Shown here: positions 15,235-23,778 of the stretch, piece by piece
How positions within the stretch are numbered: position 1 is the first letter of the stretch
Layout: the number at the start of each line of letters is the position of its first letter
Assembly: GCF_001547895.1 (NCBI RefSeq)
Contig: NZ_AP014627.1
Span: 1,739,501 to 1,803,500 of the forward strand
DNA: 64,000 nucleotides
From: Pseudomonas sp. Os17
GTDB lineage: Bacteria; Pseudomonadota; Gammaproteobacteria; Pseudomonadales; Pseudomonadaceae
Direction: 5' to 3'
Made by a program: the position numbers and the translations under genes
Notes under the pieces: model-generated
The model's database searches: none
What the model saw: the letters and a program-made list of their open reading frames with translations, nothing else
What the model was told of the DNA's origin: nothing

Positions 15235-16395
15235 CTAGGACGCCAGCGGGCAGCGCTGTGTCGCGGACCGCGGTTGCCAGAGCAGGCTGGCGCCGAGCAG
15301 CAAGCCGCAGCCTGCGACCATCAGCGCCGGCTGCAGATTGCCGCTGAAATGACTGCTCAGGGCCGCCAGCAATGGACCGCTCAACTGGCCCATGGCGAAG
15401 CAGGCGGTGAGCAACCCGGCATTGCGCTGGGCCGACTCTGGTGCCAGTTCCCGTGAGCGCTGCATGACCAGTTGCATGCAGGCCAGGAACGGCGTGCCAC
15501 ACAGCAGCACTCCCAGCACCAGGCCCAGGCCACTGCCCAGCAGGCAAGCGAAGACCCCCGCCGCCTGCAGCCACAGGGTCGCCATTAGCCAGTGCCGAGT
15601 GTTGTCCGGGCGTTGTCGGCGCAGGCTCACCAGGGCGACTCCCAGGGCGGCGGCCAGGCCGAAGCCGGGCCAGAACAGATCGGCTTGCCACTGGCCGTGA
15701 AAGCGCGCGCTGGCCATCTGCGAGAGAAAGGTCGCGGGGATGATGTAGCCCACGCCGTACAGGCCATAGACCAGCCCCAGGCGGCCCACGCTTTGCTCAT
15801 TTTCCGCGGTCGGCTGGGGGGTGAGCCGCTGGCTGCTGGAGGTCCGGGGCAGGATCGGCAGGATCACCAGCAGCATCAGCAAGGCCACGGCGCCATACAG
15901 CAGCCACAGGTTGGCGGAGCTTTGTCCCAGCCGATTGGCGCCCAGCGCCAGCAGGCCAGTGAGCATGATCCCCAGCCCCGGGCCGGCGAACACCAGGGCT
16001 CCCAGGCGGGGCCGGCCTGCCGCCAGGGCCAGGGGCTGGCTCAGGGCCGTGATCATCACCAGCACCCAGGCACTGGCCAGGCCGGTGCCGAAGCGCAGCG
16101 CCAGGTGCGGCCAGAAACCCCGAGCCCAGAACGAAGCCAGGGTCAGCAACACACATAACCACAGCCCACCCAGCAGGCGGGCCCGCATCTGGCCCGGCTG
16201 CCGGGCGAACATGGCGTCCAGAGCGCCGATGAAATAGCCCAGGTAGTTGGCGGCGGCGATCAGTCCGGCGGCGGTCAGGTCGACCTGGCCTTCGCTGATC
16301 AGGTGCGGCAACTGTGGCGTCAGGGCGAAGCGGCCAATGCCCATGGCCATCATCAGGGCAATGAAACTGGCAAGCAGGCGCAGCAGGGGGGACAT
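15235..16395 (-). CDS. YbfB/YjiJ family MFS transporter
   Basis: 386 residues with twelve hydrophobic segments. The opening 'LASFIALMMAMGIGRFALTP' and 'GQVDLTAAGLIAAANYLGYF' is diagnostic of the YbfB/YjiJ group of major facilitator proteins. It is divergent from a LysR gene 103 bases away, so that regulator probably controls it. Substrate unknown. Confidence 0.9.
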   Translation of the reverse strand: MSPLLRLLASFIALMMAMGIGRFALTPQLPHLISEGQVDLTAAGLIAAANYLGYFIGALDAMFARQPGQMRARLLGGLWLCVLLTLASFWARGFWPHLALRFGTGLASAWVLVMITALSQPLALAAGRPRLGALVFAGPGLGIMLTGLLALGANRLGQSSANLWLLYGAVALLMLLVILPILPRTSSSQRLTPQPTAENEQSVGRLGLVYGLYGVGYIIPATFLSQMASARFHGQWQADLFWPGFGLAAALGVALVSLRRQRPDNTRHWLMATLWLQAAGVFACLLGSGLGLVLGVLLCGTPFLACMQLVMQRSRELAPESAQRNAGLLTACFAMGQLSGPLLAALSSHFSGNLQPALMVAGCGLLLGASLLWQPRSATQRCPLAS

Positions 16396-16447
16396 GGTGG
16401 TCTTCCATCGGCAAGGACAATGACCGTCAGGCTAGGGCGGATTGACT

Positions 16448-16462
16448 TTCATTAAAAATGAA
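16448..16462. promoter_or_regulatory. Candidate LysR operator
   Basis: TTCATTAAAAATGAA is a perfect inverted repeat (TTCATT-AAA-AATGAA) in the 103-base gap between the divergent MFS and LysR genes, the usual place for a LysR-type site. Inference from position and symmetry. Confidence 0.5.
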
Positions 16463-16498
16463 TAATAGTGAGAAACCTGTTCAGTTTTGGAGAAGGTC

Positions 16499-17392
16499 AT
16501 GGAGTTCAGCCAGCTGCGTATTTTCCAGGCTGTGGCCGAGGAAGGTTCCATCACCCGGGCCGCCGAGCGCCTGCACCGGGTGCCGTCGAATCTCTCGACC
16601 CGGCTCCGGCAACTGGAGGAACAACTGGGCGTCGAGCTGTTTCTGCGTGAGCGCCAGCGCTTGCAACTGTCACCGGCGGGCAAGGTCCTGCTCGATTACG
16701 CCGCTCGGTTGTTCGCCCTGCACGACGAAGCTCATGCCGCGGTGCAAGGCGGTCAGCCGGCCGGGGATTTCGTCCTCGGCACCATGTACAGCACCGCGGC
16801 CATTCATCTGCCGGCGCTGCTGGCGCGCTACCACCGCACCTACCCGGCGGTGAATCTGCAGGTGCAGTCCGGGCCCAGCGGCGAGTTGCTGGAAGGCTTG
16901 CTCACCGGACGCCTGGACGCCGCCCTGGTGGATGGTCCCCTGGAACTGGCGGGGCTGGATGGCGTGCCGTTGTGCGATGAAACCCTGGTACTGATCAGTG
17001 AGGCCGATCACCCTCCGGTGCGCACTGCCCGGGATGTGGAGGGCCGGGCGGTGTTCACCTTTCGTCAGGGCTGTTCCTATCGCATGCGCCTGGAGTCCTG
17101 GTTTGCCCACTATCACGCAGCCATGGGCCGGGCCATGGAGATCGAGTCCTATCAGGGCATGCTGGCCTGCGTGATTGCCGGTTCCGGGGTGGCGCTGATG
17201 GCCCAGTCGATGCTCGACAGCCTGCCGGGGCGGGAAAGTGTCGCGGTGCATGCTCTGGCCGAGCCGTTCGCCCACACCACCACCTGGCTGATGTGGCGCA
17301 AGGGCATGCTGGGGGCCAACCTCAATGCCTGGATAGAACTGCAGCAGGGTGCCTTCGGGCATCAGGTGCCGGTGCGGCGGGCCAATGGCTGA
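16499..17392 (+). CDS. LysR-type regulator, divergent from the MFS gene
   Basis: 297 residues from ATG 16499, with AGAAGG six bases upstream. N-terminal winged helix ('LRIFQAVAEEGSITRAAERL', 'VPSNLSTRLRQLEEQLGVEL'), then a periplasmic-binding-protein-like effector domain from about residue 90. The sequence is close in style to PtrR/YneJ-type regulators. By position it should regulate the neighbouring YbfB/YjiJ transporter. Confidence 0.88.
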   Translation: MEFSQLRIFQAVAEEGSITRAAERLHRVPSNLSTRLRQLEEQLGVELFLRERQRLQLSPAGKVLLDYAARLFALHDEAHAAVQGGQPAGDFVLGTMYSTAAIHLPALLARYHRTYPAVNLQVQSGPSGELLEGLLTGRLDAALVDGPLELAGLDGVPLCDETLVLISEADHPPVRTARDVEGRAVFTFRQGCSYRMRLESWFAHYHAAMGRAMEIESYQGMLACVIAGSGVALMAQSMLDSLPGRESVAVHALAEPFAHTTTWLMWRKGMLGANLNAWIELQQGAFGHQVPVRRANG

Positions 17393-17525
17393 ATAGCCTT
17401 GGCCGATTCGTCTCAATCCAGTAACAGTTCATTGCGATTGCGAGGCAGCGCGCAGGAAAAGTTAGGACTATTATCTGCTTGAGGCGGCGCAGTACCGCCG
17501 CTCGGCACGACCCTGAGGGGGCACT

Positions 17526-17654
17526 ATGAAAGACAAACTGCAAAGCTGGCTTCACGACCTTGGCGTCGCTTTGGGCCTGATCGAGCCACCGCTGCAACCG
17601 GTGCCGATTCCTACCGACGAAGAGCTGCGGCGCCGTCAGCAACGTCGCCGTTGA
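17526..17654 (+). CDS. Small protein, PA1414-like
   Basis: 42 residues beginning 'MKDKLQSWLHDLGVALGLIE' and ending in a basic 'RRRQQRRR' tail. ATG 17526 follows 'GAGGGGGCACT'. I recognise it as like P. aeruginosa PA1414, a small protein gene also located near the guanidinobutyrate genes, and associated in that species with an abundant low-oxygen small transcript. A strong intrinsic terminator follows within 50 bases (17662-17701). An amphipathic helix plus a basic tail suggests membrane or RNA contact, but function is unknown. No clear Anr box is visible upstream. Confidence 0.7.
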   Translation: MKDKLQSWLHDLGVALGLIEPPLQPVPIPTDEELRRRQQRRR

Positions 17655-17661
17655 GCTTGCC

Positions 17662-17701
17662 GCGAGTGCGGAGTGCAGACTCCGTCTCGCGCCTGGTTTT
17701 T
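17662..17701 (+). terminator. Intrinsic terminator after the small-protein gene
   Basis: GCGAG (17662-17666) pairs with CTCGC (17686-17690) and CGGAGT (17669-17674) with ACTCCG (17679-17684) around a GCAG loop, followed by a T5 tract at 17697-17701. The compact transcript this would define, about 200 bases, is of sRNA size. Confidence 0.75.
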
Positions 17702-17829
17702 CCCACCACGAGACGCTGGGCCTGATCCCGGGGTGTTCGTGCAACCCTCTATAGTCCCGCTCTTCTGCCTGGCTCCTGCAGCATTCAACCGCTTTGCCCG
17801 CCCGGCGCCCGGGCACTTTTTTGTGGGCG

Positions 17830-17865
17830 AAAAAAAAACGGGTGCGGCCACCGACGCCGCACCCG
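17830..17865 (-). terminator. Intrinsic terminator of the symporter gene
   Basis: CGGGTGCGGC (17839-17848) pairs with GCCGCACCCG (17856-17865); read on the minus strand it is followed by a run of nine T. It lies 33 bases past the symporter stop codon. Confidence 0.9.
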
Positions 17866-17897
17866 TCGAAGAAAAGCTTCAGGCGTCCGACGTCAGG

Positions 17898-19286
17898 TCA
17901 GATCGCGTTGGCCAGCGGCGCCGGGCGCCGAGAGAGCAGGCTCACCACCACGAAGCTCACCAGGCCCACGGCCAGGCTGTAGTAGATCGGGGTGTTGGCG
18001 TCCAGGCCGTCCTTGAACATGAAGAACAGGGCCGTGATGAACCCCAGGGACATGCTGGTAATGGCTCCGGCGGTGGTGGCGCGTTTCCAGTAGATGGCCC
18101 CGATCAGCGGAATCAGCATGCCGCCCACCAGCAGGTTGTAGGCCAGGGTCAGGGCGCTGATCACGTCACTGACCACCAGGGCGATGCCCAGCACCACGAT
18201 GCCCAGCAGCAGGGTCGCGATACGGTTCTCGTGAACGTCGCCGTTGCCGCTCTGGCGACCACCGCGCAGGCGTGGCAGCAGATCCTGGGTCACGGTGGTG
18301 GAAGCGGCCAGCAGGCCGGCACTGGCGGTGGACATCAGCGCAGCCAGTGCGGCGGCTATGACCAGGCCGCGGATGCCGTTGGGCAGGCTGGTCTGGACGA
18401 TGCTGGCGAAGGCGTTGTTGACGTTGTCCAGGTCCGGCAGCAGCACCTTGGCGGCCATGCCGATCAAGGCGCCGGCCAGTCCGTAGAGCACGCAGTAGAG
18501 GCCGGCCGCGGTTCCGGCGATTTTCGCGACGCCTTCGCTGCGGGCGGTGAATACCCGCTGCCAGATGTCCTGGCCGATGAAGATGCCGAAGAAGTAGATC
18601 AGGAAGTAGGTGAGGATGGTGTCCCAGCCGATGGCGGTGAAGTCGAAATAGCTGGCCGGCAACTTGGCCACCAGGCTGTCCCAGCCGCCGGCGTCGACGA
18701 TGGACAGCGGCATCAGCAGGAACACCAGGCCGATGGTCATGATCAGGAACTGCACGATGTCAGTCAGGGTCAGCGACCACATGCCGCCGATGGTCGAATA
18801 GAGCACCACCACGCCACCGCCCACCAGGATCGAGACCCAGAACGGCAAGCCGAACAGCACTTGCATCACGGTGCCTATGGCAATGGTCGAGGTGGCCCCG
18901 ATCATCAGGGCGTAGACCAGCATGATCAGTCCGCTGGCATGGCGTGCCGCGGGGTTGTAGCGGCGCTCCAGCACTTGGGTGACGGTATAGATCTTCAGTT
19001 TCAGCAAGGGTTTGGCCAGGAACAGGCTGAGCCCGACGATGCCCAGGCCGATGGCGCCACAGAGCCAGAAGCCGGAAATGCCGTGGACGTAGCCCAGGCG
19101 CACGGTGCCGATGGTCGAGGCGCCGCCCAGTACGGTGGCCGCCATGGTCCCCAGGTAAAAGCCCGGCCCGAGGTTGCGGCCGGCTACCAGATAGTCGTCA
19201 CGGGTCTTGGCCCGGCGCATGCCGTACCAGCCCAGGGTGATCATGCCAGCGGCATAAATCAGTACTACGAGAATATCCAAGCCCAT
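17898..19286 (-). CDS. Sodium:solute symporter (SSS family)
   Basis: 462 residues, about thirteen hydrophobic segments, with SSS-family signatures: 'DDYLVAGRNLGPGFYLGTM' near the start and 'GGMWSLTLTDIVQFLIMTIG' in the middle, 'ALAALMSTASAGLLAASTTV' later. It takes up a solute with sodium at the inner membrane. The gene is downstream of guanidinobutyrase in the same orientation, as in P. aeruginosa (PA1418 and gbuA region), so 4-guanidinobutyrate or a related compound is the likely substrate; that is an inference. Confidence 0.88.
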   Translation of the reverse strand: MGLDILVVLIYAAGMITLGWYGMRRAKTRDDYLVAGRNLGPGFYLGTMAATVLGGASTIGTVRLGYVHGISGFWLCGAIGLGIVGLSLFLAKPLLKLKIYTVTQVLERRYNPAARHASGLIMLVYALMIGATSTIAIGTVMQVLFGLPFWVSILVGGGVVVLYSTIGGMWSLTLTDIVQFLIMTIGLVFLLMPLSIVDAGGWDSLVAKLPASYFDFTAIGWDTILTYFLIYFFGIFIGQDIWQRVFTARSEGVAKIAGTAAGLYCVLYGLAGALIGMAAKVLLPDLDNVNNAFASIVQTSLPNGIRGLVIAAALAALMSTASAGLLAASTTVTQDLLPRLRGGRQSGNGDVHENRIATLLLGIVVLGIALVVSDVISALTLAYNLLVGGMLIPLIGAIYWKRATTAGAITSMSLGFITALFFMFKDGLDANTPIYYSLAVGLVSFVVVSLLSRRPAPLANAI

Positions 19287-19399
19287 GTTCGGGTCCTCAA
19301 AAGCAAATTGTTATTGTTGTCGCCACCTGCGGATGCGCACGACCAACCGTTCGACCGGTGGCGACCGGTCTATCGCAAGAATTGCGGTTGCTGGGCAGT

Positions 19400-19516
19400 T
19401 CAGGCCAAGGGCGGCCTGTTTCGAGAGAGGTCGTACAGGGTGCTGCATCGCGGGGCGGGGATCTGCGCGTCCCCGTTGTTCATGTGGTTAAGGCTGTTTT
19501 CTTTATTGTTATTCAT
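19400..19516 (-). CDS. Possible 38-residue ORF ahead of the symporter
   Basis: On the minus strand GGAG lies six bases before ATG 19516 and the frame ends at TGA 19400-19402, 113 bases before the symporter start. It begins 'MNNNKENSLNHMNNGDAQIP'. It lies in the 334-base gap between gbuA and the symporter, which holds no other gene. Could be a leader peptide or chance; no homology is known to me. Confidence 0.3.
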   Translation of the reverse strand: MNNNKENSLNHMNNGDAQIPAPRCSTLYDLSRNRPPLA

Positions 19517-19620
19517 GATCTGCTCCGATCACGTTGGCTAAGGTGTTGCGCTCCTTTGCATGACGGATCCATGGCCGCGCTCGTGCTTGAGCGCGGCACC
19601 AGCCCTCCCAGGGCCGGGAT

Positions 19621-20571
19621 TCAGCGGTGGGCCACGCCGGGCAGTACGCAGAGCATTTCGTACAGCAGGTTGGCGCCCAGAAGCGAGGTGTTGCCGGTGG
19701 TGTCGTAAGGCGGCGAAACCTCCACCAGGTCGCAGCCCACCAGGTCCAGGCCCTGGCAGCCACGGACGATCTCGATGGCCTGGATGGTGGTCAGGCCGCC
19801 GATTTCCGGAGTCCCGGTGCCCGGTGCCCAGGCCGGGTCGATGCCGTCGATGTCGAAGCTCAGGTACACCGGGCCGTTGCCGACCTTTTCACGGACCTCG
19901 GCCATCAGAGGTTCCAGGGATTTGTGCCAGCACTCTTCGGCCTGGACCACACGGAAACCCTGTTTGCGGCTCCAGTTGAAGTCTTCGGCGGTATAGCCCT
20001 GGGCACGCAGACCGATCTGCACTACGCGGTCGCAGTCCAGCAGGCCTTCTTCCACGGCGCGGCGGAAGGTGGTGCCGTGGGCGATCTTCTCGCCGAACAT
20101 GTGGTCGTTGACGTCGGCATGGGCATCGATGTGCACCAGCCCGACCTTGCCGTGTTTCTTGTGGATGGCCCGCAGGATCGGCAGGGTGATGGTGTGGTCG
20201 CCGCCCAGGGTCAGGGGAATCACGTTGTGTTCGAGGATGCCGTCGTAGGCCTCTTCGATGATGCGTACCGCGTCCAGCAGGTTGAAGGTGTTGATCGCCA
20301 CATCGCCGATGTCGGCCACCGACAGGGAGTCGAATGGGGCGGCACCGGTGGCCATGTTGTAGGGGCGGATCATCACCGATTCGGCGCGGATTTCCCGCGG
20401 GCCGAACCGGGTGCCGGCACGCAGCGAGGTGCCGATGTCCAGGGGCACGCCGACGAAGGCCGCGTCCAGGCCGGCAGCGGTTTGCAGATGGGGAAGACGC
20501 ATCATGGTGGCGATGCCGCCGAAGCGCGGCATTTCGTTGCCGCCCAGTGGTTGGTGGAGAATCTTGTCCAC
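19621..20571 (-). CDS. gbuA: Guanidinobutyrase (agmatinase/ureohydrolase family)
   Basis: 316 residues. Hydrolyses 4-guanidinobutyrate to GABA and urea in the arginine-transaminase/agmatine routes. The binuclear manganese ligands of the ureohydrolase family are all present: 'LGGDHTITLP', 'HIDAHADVNDH', 'SFDIDGIDPAWAPGTGTPE'. Length matches P. aeruginosa GbuA. The choice of guanidinobutyrase over agmatinase rests on the adjacent divergent LysR gene (gbuR) and the downstream symporter, the arrangement in P. aeruginosa. Confidence 0.85.
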   Translation of the reverse strand: MDKILHQPLGGNEMPRFGGIATMMRLPHLQTAAGLDAAFVGVPLDIGTSLRAGTRFGPREIRAESVMIRPYNMATGAAPFDSLSVADIGDVAINTFNLLDAVRIIEEAYDGILEHNVIPLTLGGDHTITLPILRAIHKKHGKVGLVHIDAHADVNDHMFGEKIAHGTTFRRAVEEGLLDCDRVVQIGLRAQGYTAEDFNWSRKQGFRVVQAEECWHKSLEPLMAEVREKVGNGPVYLSFDIDGIDPAWAPGTGTPEIGGLTTIQAIEIVRGCQGLDLVGCDLVEVSPPYDTTGNTSLLGANLLYEMLCVLPGVAHR

Positions 20572-20694
20572 GGGATAGGCCTCATCGTTGTTTTATATTT
20601 ATGAGGTTGAGGGCGCAGCAGGTGCCGCCCGATCAACCGAGTGGGCCGATTCTGCGAAATGTAGTTCGGGGAAAGAATCGCTACGGACAAATAC

Positions 20695-20718
20695 TTAGTT
20701 CAGATTTTTCTAAACTAA
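20695..20718. promoter_or_regulatory. Candidate GbuR operator
   Basis: TTAGTT (20695-20700) and AACTAA (20713-20718) form an inverted repeat with a twelve-base spacer, in the 358-base gap between the divergent gbuA and gbuR-like genes. The length fits a LysR recognition site. No other gene is seen in the gap. Confidence 0.5.
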
Positions 20719-20929
20719 TGACCAGGGCCGCGCTAGACTCTCGCGCTGCTGCCAACGCCCTGCGAAGTGTGGCTGCCTGCCCCTGTCCGCTGGTGCAAGC
20801 AGCGTTATCCGGGTGACGGGGGGCGATTGAACGTGGGCATGGATGGCATCGGGCCTGCTTCATCGCGCGGCACGAGCACGCGCACTTGTTACAGGGAAGT
20901 GGTCGTTTTGCCTGTTATCGGAGCCTGTC

Positions 20930-21823
20930 ATGGCCAACGCTTTACCTGATCTGAAACTATTGCGCATCTTCGTCAGCGTGGTGCGCCATCAGGGGTTCGC
21001 CAATGCCCAGCACGAGCTCAATCTCTCGACTTCGGCCATCAGCACCTACATGAGCCAGCTGGAAGCCTCCCTGGGACTGGTGCTCTGTCACCGTGGCCGG
21101 GGCGGTTTCAGCCTGACCAGCAAGGGTGAGCTTTTCCACCAGGAAACCCTGCGCTTGCTGGGGGAACTGGAGGGCTTCGAGCAATACGCGGCGGCCCTCA
21201 AGGGCGAGTTGCGCGGCACCCTGAACCTGGGAGTGATCGACTCCACCGTCAGCGACAAGGCCCTGCCGTTCGCCGAGGCCATCGGCGCCTACAGTCAGGA
21301 GCATCCGGCGGTGCATCTGCACCTGTCGGTGCTGAGTCCTCATGAGTTGCAACTGGGGGTGCAGGACAACCGCCTGGACCTGGCCATCGGCGCCTTCTCC
21401 ACACGCATGAGCGGCCTGGTGTACATGCCGCTGTACCGCGAGCAGCACTGGCTGTACTGCAGCAACCGGCATCCGCTGTACAGCGAGCGGCGCATCCCCG
21501 AGCAGGTCATCACCCAGCAGCGCATGGTGGGCCGCGGCTACTGGAGCCAGGCCGAGCTGGCCCGTCACGGCTTCAAGCACAGTGCGGCGACCGTGGAGAG
21601 CATGGAGGCGCAGTTGATCCTGGTGCTGTCCGGTGCCTACATCGGCTACCTGCCGGAACACTACGCCCAGGCCTGGGCCGACAAGGGGGACCTGCGGGTG
21701 CTGCTGCCGGCGACCTTCGGCTATCAGGCGCCGTTCTCCATGATCATGCGCCGTGGCCGGGGCCGTGAGCCGCTGATCCAGACCTTCCGCGACCTGCTCA
21801 AGGCCCAGCTCAACCAGTCATAA
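20930..21823 (+). CDS. gbuR: LysR-type regulator of guanidinobutyrate use
   Basis: 297 residues from ATG 20930, with GGAG six bases upstream; in-frame codons back to 20843 lack a site. N-terminal winged helix ('LKLLRIFVSVVRHQGFANAQ', 'TSAISTYMSQLEASLGLVLC'), then the effector domain. It faces gbuA divergently. In P. aeruginosa GbuR activates gbuA in response to 4-guanidinobutyrate. The TapT gene starts ten bases after its stop. Confidence 0.8.
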   Translation: MANALPDLKLLRIFVSVVRHQGFANAQHELNLSTSAISTYMSQLEASLGLVLCHRGRGGFSLTSKGELFHQETLRLLGELEGFEQYAAALKGELRGTLNLGVIDSTVSDKALPFAEAIGAYSQEHPAVHLHLSVLSPHELQLGVQDNRLDLAIGAFSTRMSGLVYMPLYREQHWLYCSNRHPLYSERRIPEQVITQQRMVGRGYWSQAELARHGFKHSAATVESMEAQLILVLSGAYIGYLPEHYAQAWADKGDLRVLLPATFGYQAPFSMIMRRGRGREPLIQTFRDLLKAQLNQS

Positions 21824-21832
21824 GGTATTCCC

Positions 21833-22438
21833 ATGTCCCGAGCACGCTGCGAGCGTTGCCTGCGCCCTACGGGCCACTGTCTGTGCCCGCTGATCCCGCG
21901 GTTGTCCAGTCGCACCCGGGTGTTGCTGTTGCAGCACCCCAGCGAGGTCAACCATGCCCTGAACACGGCGCGACTGGCCGCGCTGGGGTTGAGTAACGCC
22001 GAGTTGGTGGTGGGCGAGGTGTTCGAGGATTTGCCGGCGCTGCTCGCTCAGCCCGGATACAGGGCCTGCCTGCTGTTCCCGGCGGATGATGCCCAGCCAT
22101 TGCAGGCCTACGCCGAGACGGATGAACCGTTGCTGCTGGTGGTGCCCGACGGCACCTGGCGCAAGGCGCGCAAGCTGCTGCACCTCAATCCGCTGCTGGC
22201 GGCCCTGCCGCGAGTGACCCTGGCCGCTGCCACGCCTTCGCGCTATCGCCTGCGCAAGGCCCCGGGGCCGGGTGCGCTGTCGACCCTGGAAGCGATTGTC
22301 CAGGCGTTGCAGGTGCTGGAGGCGCCGACCTCCTTCGAGCCCTTGCTGCGCCCCTTCGAGGCCCTGATCGAAGGGCAGATCGCCGCGATGGGCGAGGACA
22401 CCTACCAACGCAACCATGGCGCCAATTCCTCCCTGTAA
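21833..22438 (+). CDS. tapT: tRNA-uridine aminocarboxypropyltransferase (DTW domain)
   Basis: 201 residues. The four N-terminal cysteines ('RARCERCLRPTGHCLCPL') form the zinc-type cluster of DTW proteins, 'VPDGTWRKARK' is the DTW motif, and 'PSRYRLRKAPGPGALSTLEA' is the SAM-binding part. The enzyme transfers the aminocarboxypropyl group of S-adenosylmethionine to uridine 47 (acp3U) of tRNA. Probably cotranscribed with the upstream LysR gene. Confidence 0.88.
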   Translation: MSRARCERCLRPTGHCLCPLIPRLSSRTRVLLLQHPSEVNHALNTARLAALGLSNAELVVGEVFEDLPALLAQPGYRACLLFPADDAQPLQAYAETDEPLLLVVPDGTWRKARKLLHLNPLLAALPRVTLAAATPSRYRLRKAPGPGALSTLEAIVQALQVLEAPTSFEPLLRPFEALIEGQIAAMGEDTYQRNHGANSSL

Positions 22439-22512
22439 GAGGGGCGAAAACGGGACAAAGCTGCAGTGCTTTTCCCCGGTAAACGGGCTACTTCAAGGGG
22501 GCGTCTAGCGTC

Positions 22513-22905
22513 TCAGGTTCGCAAGGTTTTCTGCCGCAGGATGTAAATGCTGACCAGCACCGCGCTGGTCAGCATGAAGCTGCGTGCCCAGATTGACGGC
22601 ACCAGGTAGCAGGAGAAACCGATGCTCAGCCACATCAGGCCGATCGCATACACCTTGCCCTTGAGCGGTATGCCGTTGCCGTCCAGGTAGTTGCATATCC
22701 ATGGACCCAGGCGCGGGTGTTGCACCAGCCACTGGTAGAAGCGTGGCGAACTGCGGGCGAAACAGGCCGCCGCCAGCAGCAGGAAAGGGGTGGTGGGCAG
22801 TACCGGAAGGAAGATGCCGATGACCCCGAGCGCTACGCTCAGCCAGCCGATGGCCAGCAGAACGTAACGCAATACCCGGGGGCGTTGGCCTATGGGCTTG
22901 GCCAT
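22513..22905 (-). CDS. YbaN family (DUF454) inner-membrane protein
   Basis: 130 residues with three to four hydrophobic segments. 'GVIGIFLPVLPTTPFLLLAA' followed by 'CFARSSPRFYQWL' is the signature of DUF454/YbaN. Function unknown. Located eleven bases downstream of the YecA gene in the same orientation, so likely in the same transcript. Confidence 0.88.
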   Translation of the reverse strand: MAKPIGQRPRVLRYVLLAIGWLSVALGVIGIFLPVLPTTPFLLLAAACFARSSPRFYQWLVQHPRLGPWICNYLDGNGIPLKGKVYAIGLMWLSIGFSCYLVPSIWARSFMLTSAVLVSIYILRQKTLRT

Positions 22906-22915
22906 AGGCGCCGAC

Positions 22916-23503
22916 TCAGTGGTGACGAGGCTTGAGCAGCGCGGGTTTTTCGTCGGGGGCGTTGCACAGCAGGTACAACGCAGTCAGTGCTTCGGGGATC
23001 TGCACGATCATGTCGTCCATCAGGTTGGCATCGGTGGCGATGTCCGAGAACTCCGGCTGCTCGTCGAACAGGCCGGAGCCGACCATGATCGGCAGCAGCA
23101 TCTCGCTGACTTCTTCCTCTGCGGTTTCGAACCAGGCCGCTTCACGCAGGAATACGCCTTCCATGAAACCGATGCACCAGCCGCGCAGGTCGGAGTCATC
23201 CGGGTCGTCGCCCAGGTCGAGTTCGCAGGGCAGTTCGAACTCCTCGTCGGAGGCCAGTTGGCGAGCGATGTGCGCCTTGAGGGCCAGCAGCGTGGATTCG
23301 ATGGCTTCGCGTTCGGCGTCGTCGCGGTAATGCGGCTCCTCGGCGAAGAGAGCGTCGATCCACTCACGGTCGGGAACGCTTTCCGAACAGATCGACAGCG
23401 CGGTCAGGTAGCCGTGAGCGGCCACGTAGTCCAGCGCCTCGTCGTGCAGATCATCTGCGTCGAGGAAGACTTGCAGGCGGGTTAGTTGCTCAGCGAAGGA
23501 CAT
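22916..23503 (-). CDS. YecA/UPF0149 family protein
   Basis: 195 residues, acidic. The first half is the YecA fold ('VFLDADDLHDEALDYVAAHG', 'WIDALFAEEPHYRDDAER') and the second contains 'RGWCIGFMEGVFL', the family signature. No C-terminal SEC-C zinc motif is visible, so it is the short form. Cytosolic; function not established. Divergent from recQ. Confidence 0.85.
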   Translation of the reverse strand: MSFAEQLTRLQVFLDADDLHDEALDYVAAHGYLTALSICSESVPDREWIDALFAEEPHYRDDAEREAIESTLLALKAHIARQLASDEEFELPCELDLGDDPDDSDLRGWCIGFMEGVFLREAAWFETAEEEVSEMLLPIMVGSGLFDEQPEFSDIATDANLMDDMIVQIPEALTALYLLCNAPDEKPALLKPRHH

Positions 23504-23778
23504 TGACGGGCTACCTTGGGGAATAAACGATGTTGAATTCTAGGCTTTCTTGCGCGCTCAAGCCAGCCACGGGGCAGATTTGAGCGGTTCTAAAGGTTAC
23601 CAGCGGTCCCTTGTCCGCGCCCTCTGTCAGGTGGGGCTCGGGTATACTGCCGCGTTTTGTGATGCCCTGCAGGCCCGAACGCAGTTGCGGACAAGTCCGC
23701 TAACGCATTTGTCGGTGAAGCGTGCCGGTTTTTCGGCCAGTCTGCGCCCAGGGAATTCGGTGATTTTTGGAGTTTTTC

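Noticed and set aside
17400..17525. Anr box upstream of the PA1414-like gene
   Set aside because: No TTGAT-N4-ATCAA-like site was seen, so low-oxygen control was not annotated.
17673..19541. 622-codon plus-strand frame opposite the sodium:solute symporter
   Set aside because: Composition is typical of the mirror frame of a high-GC gene (His/Gln/Gly/Ala runs) and the minus-strand symporter has clear motifs and a terminator.
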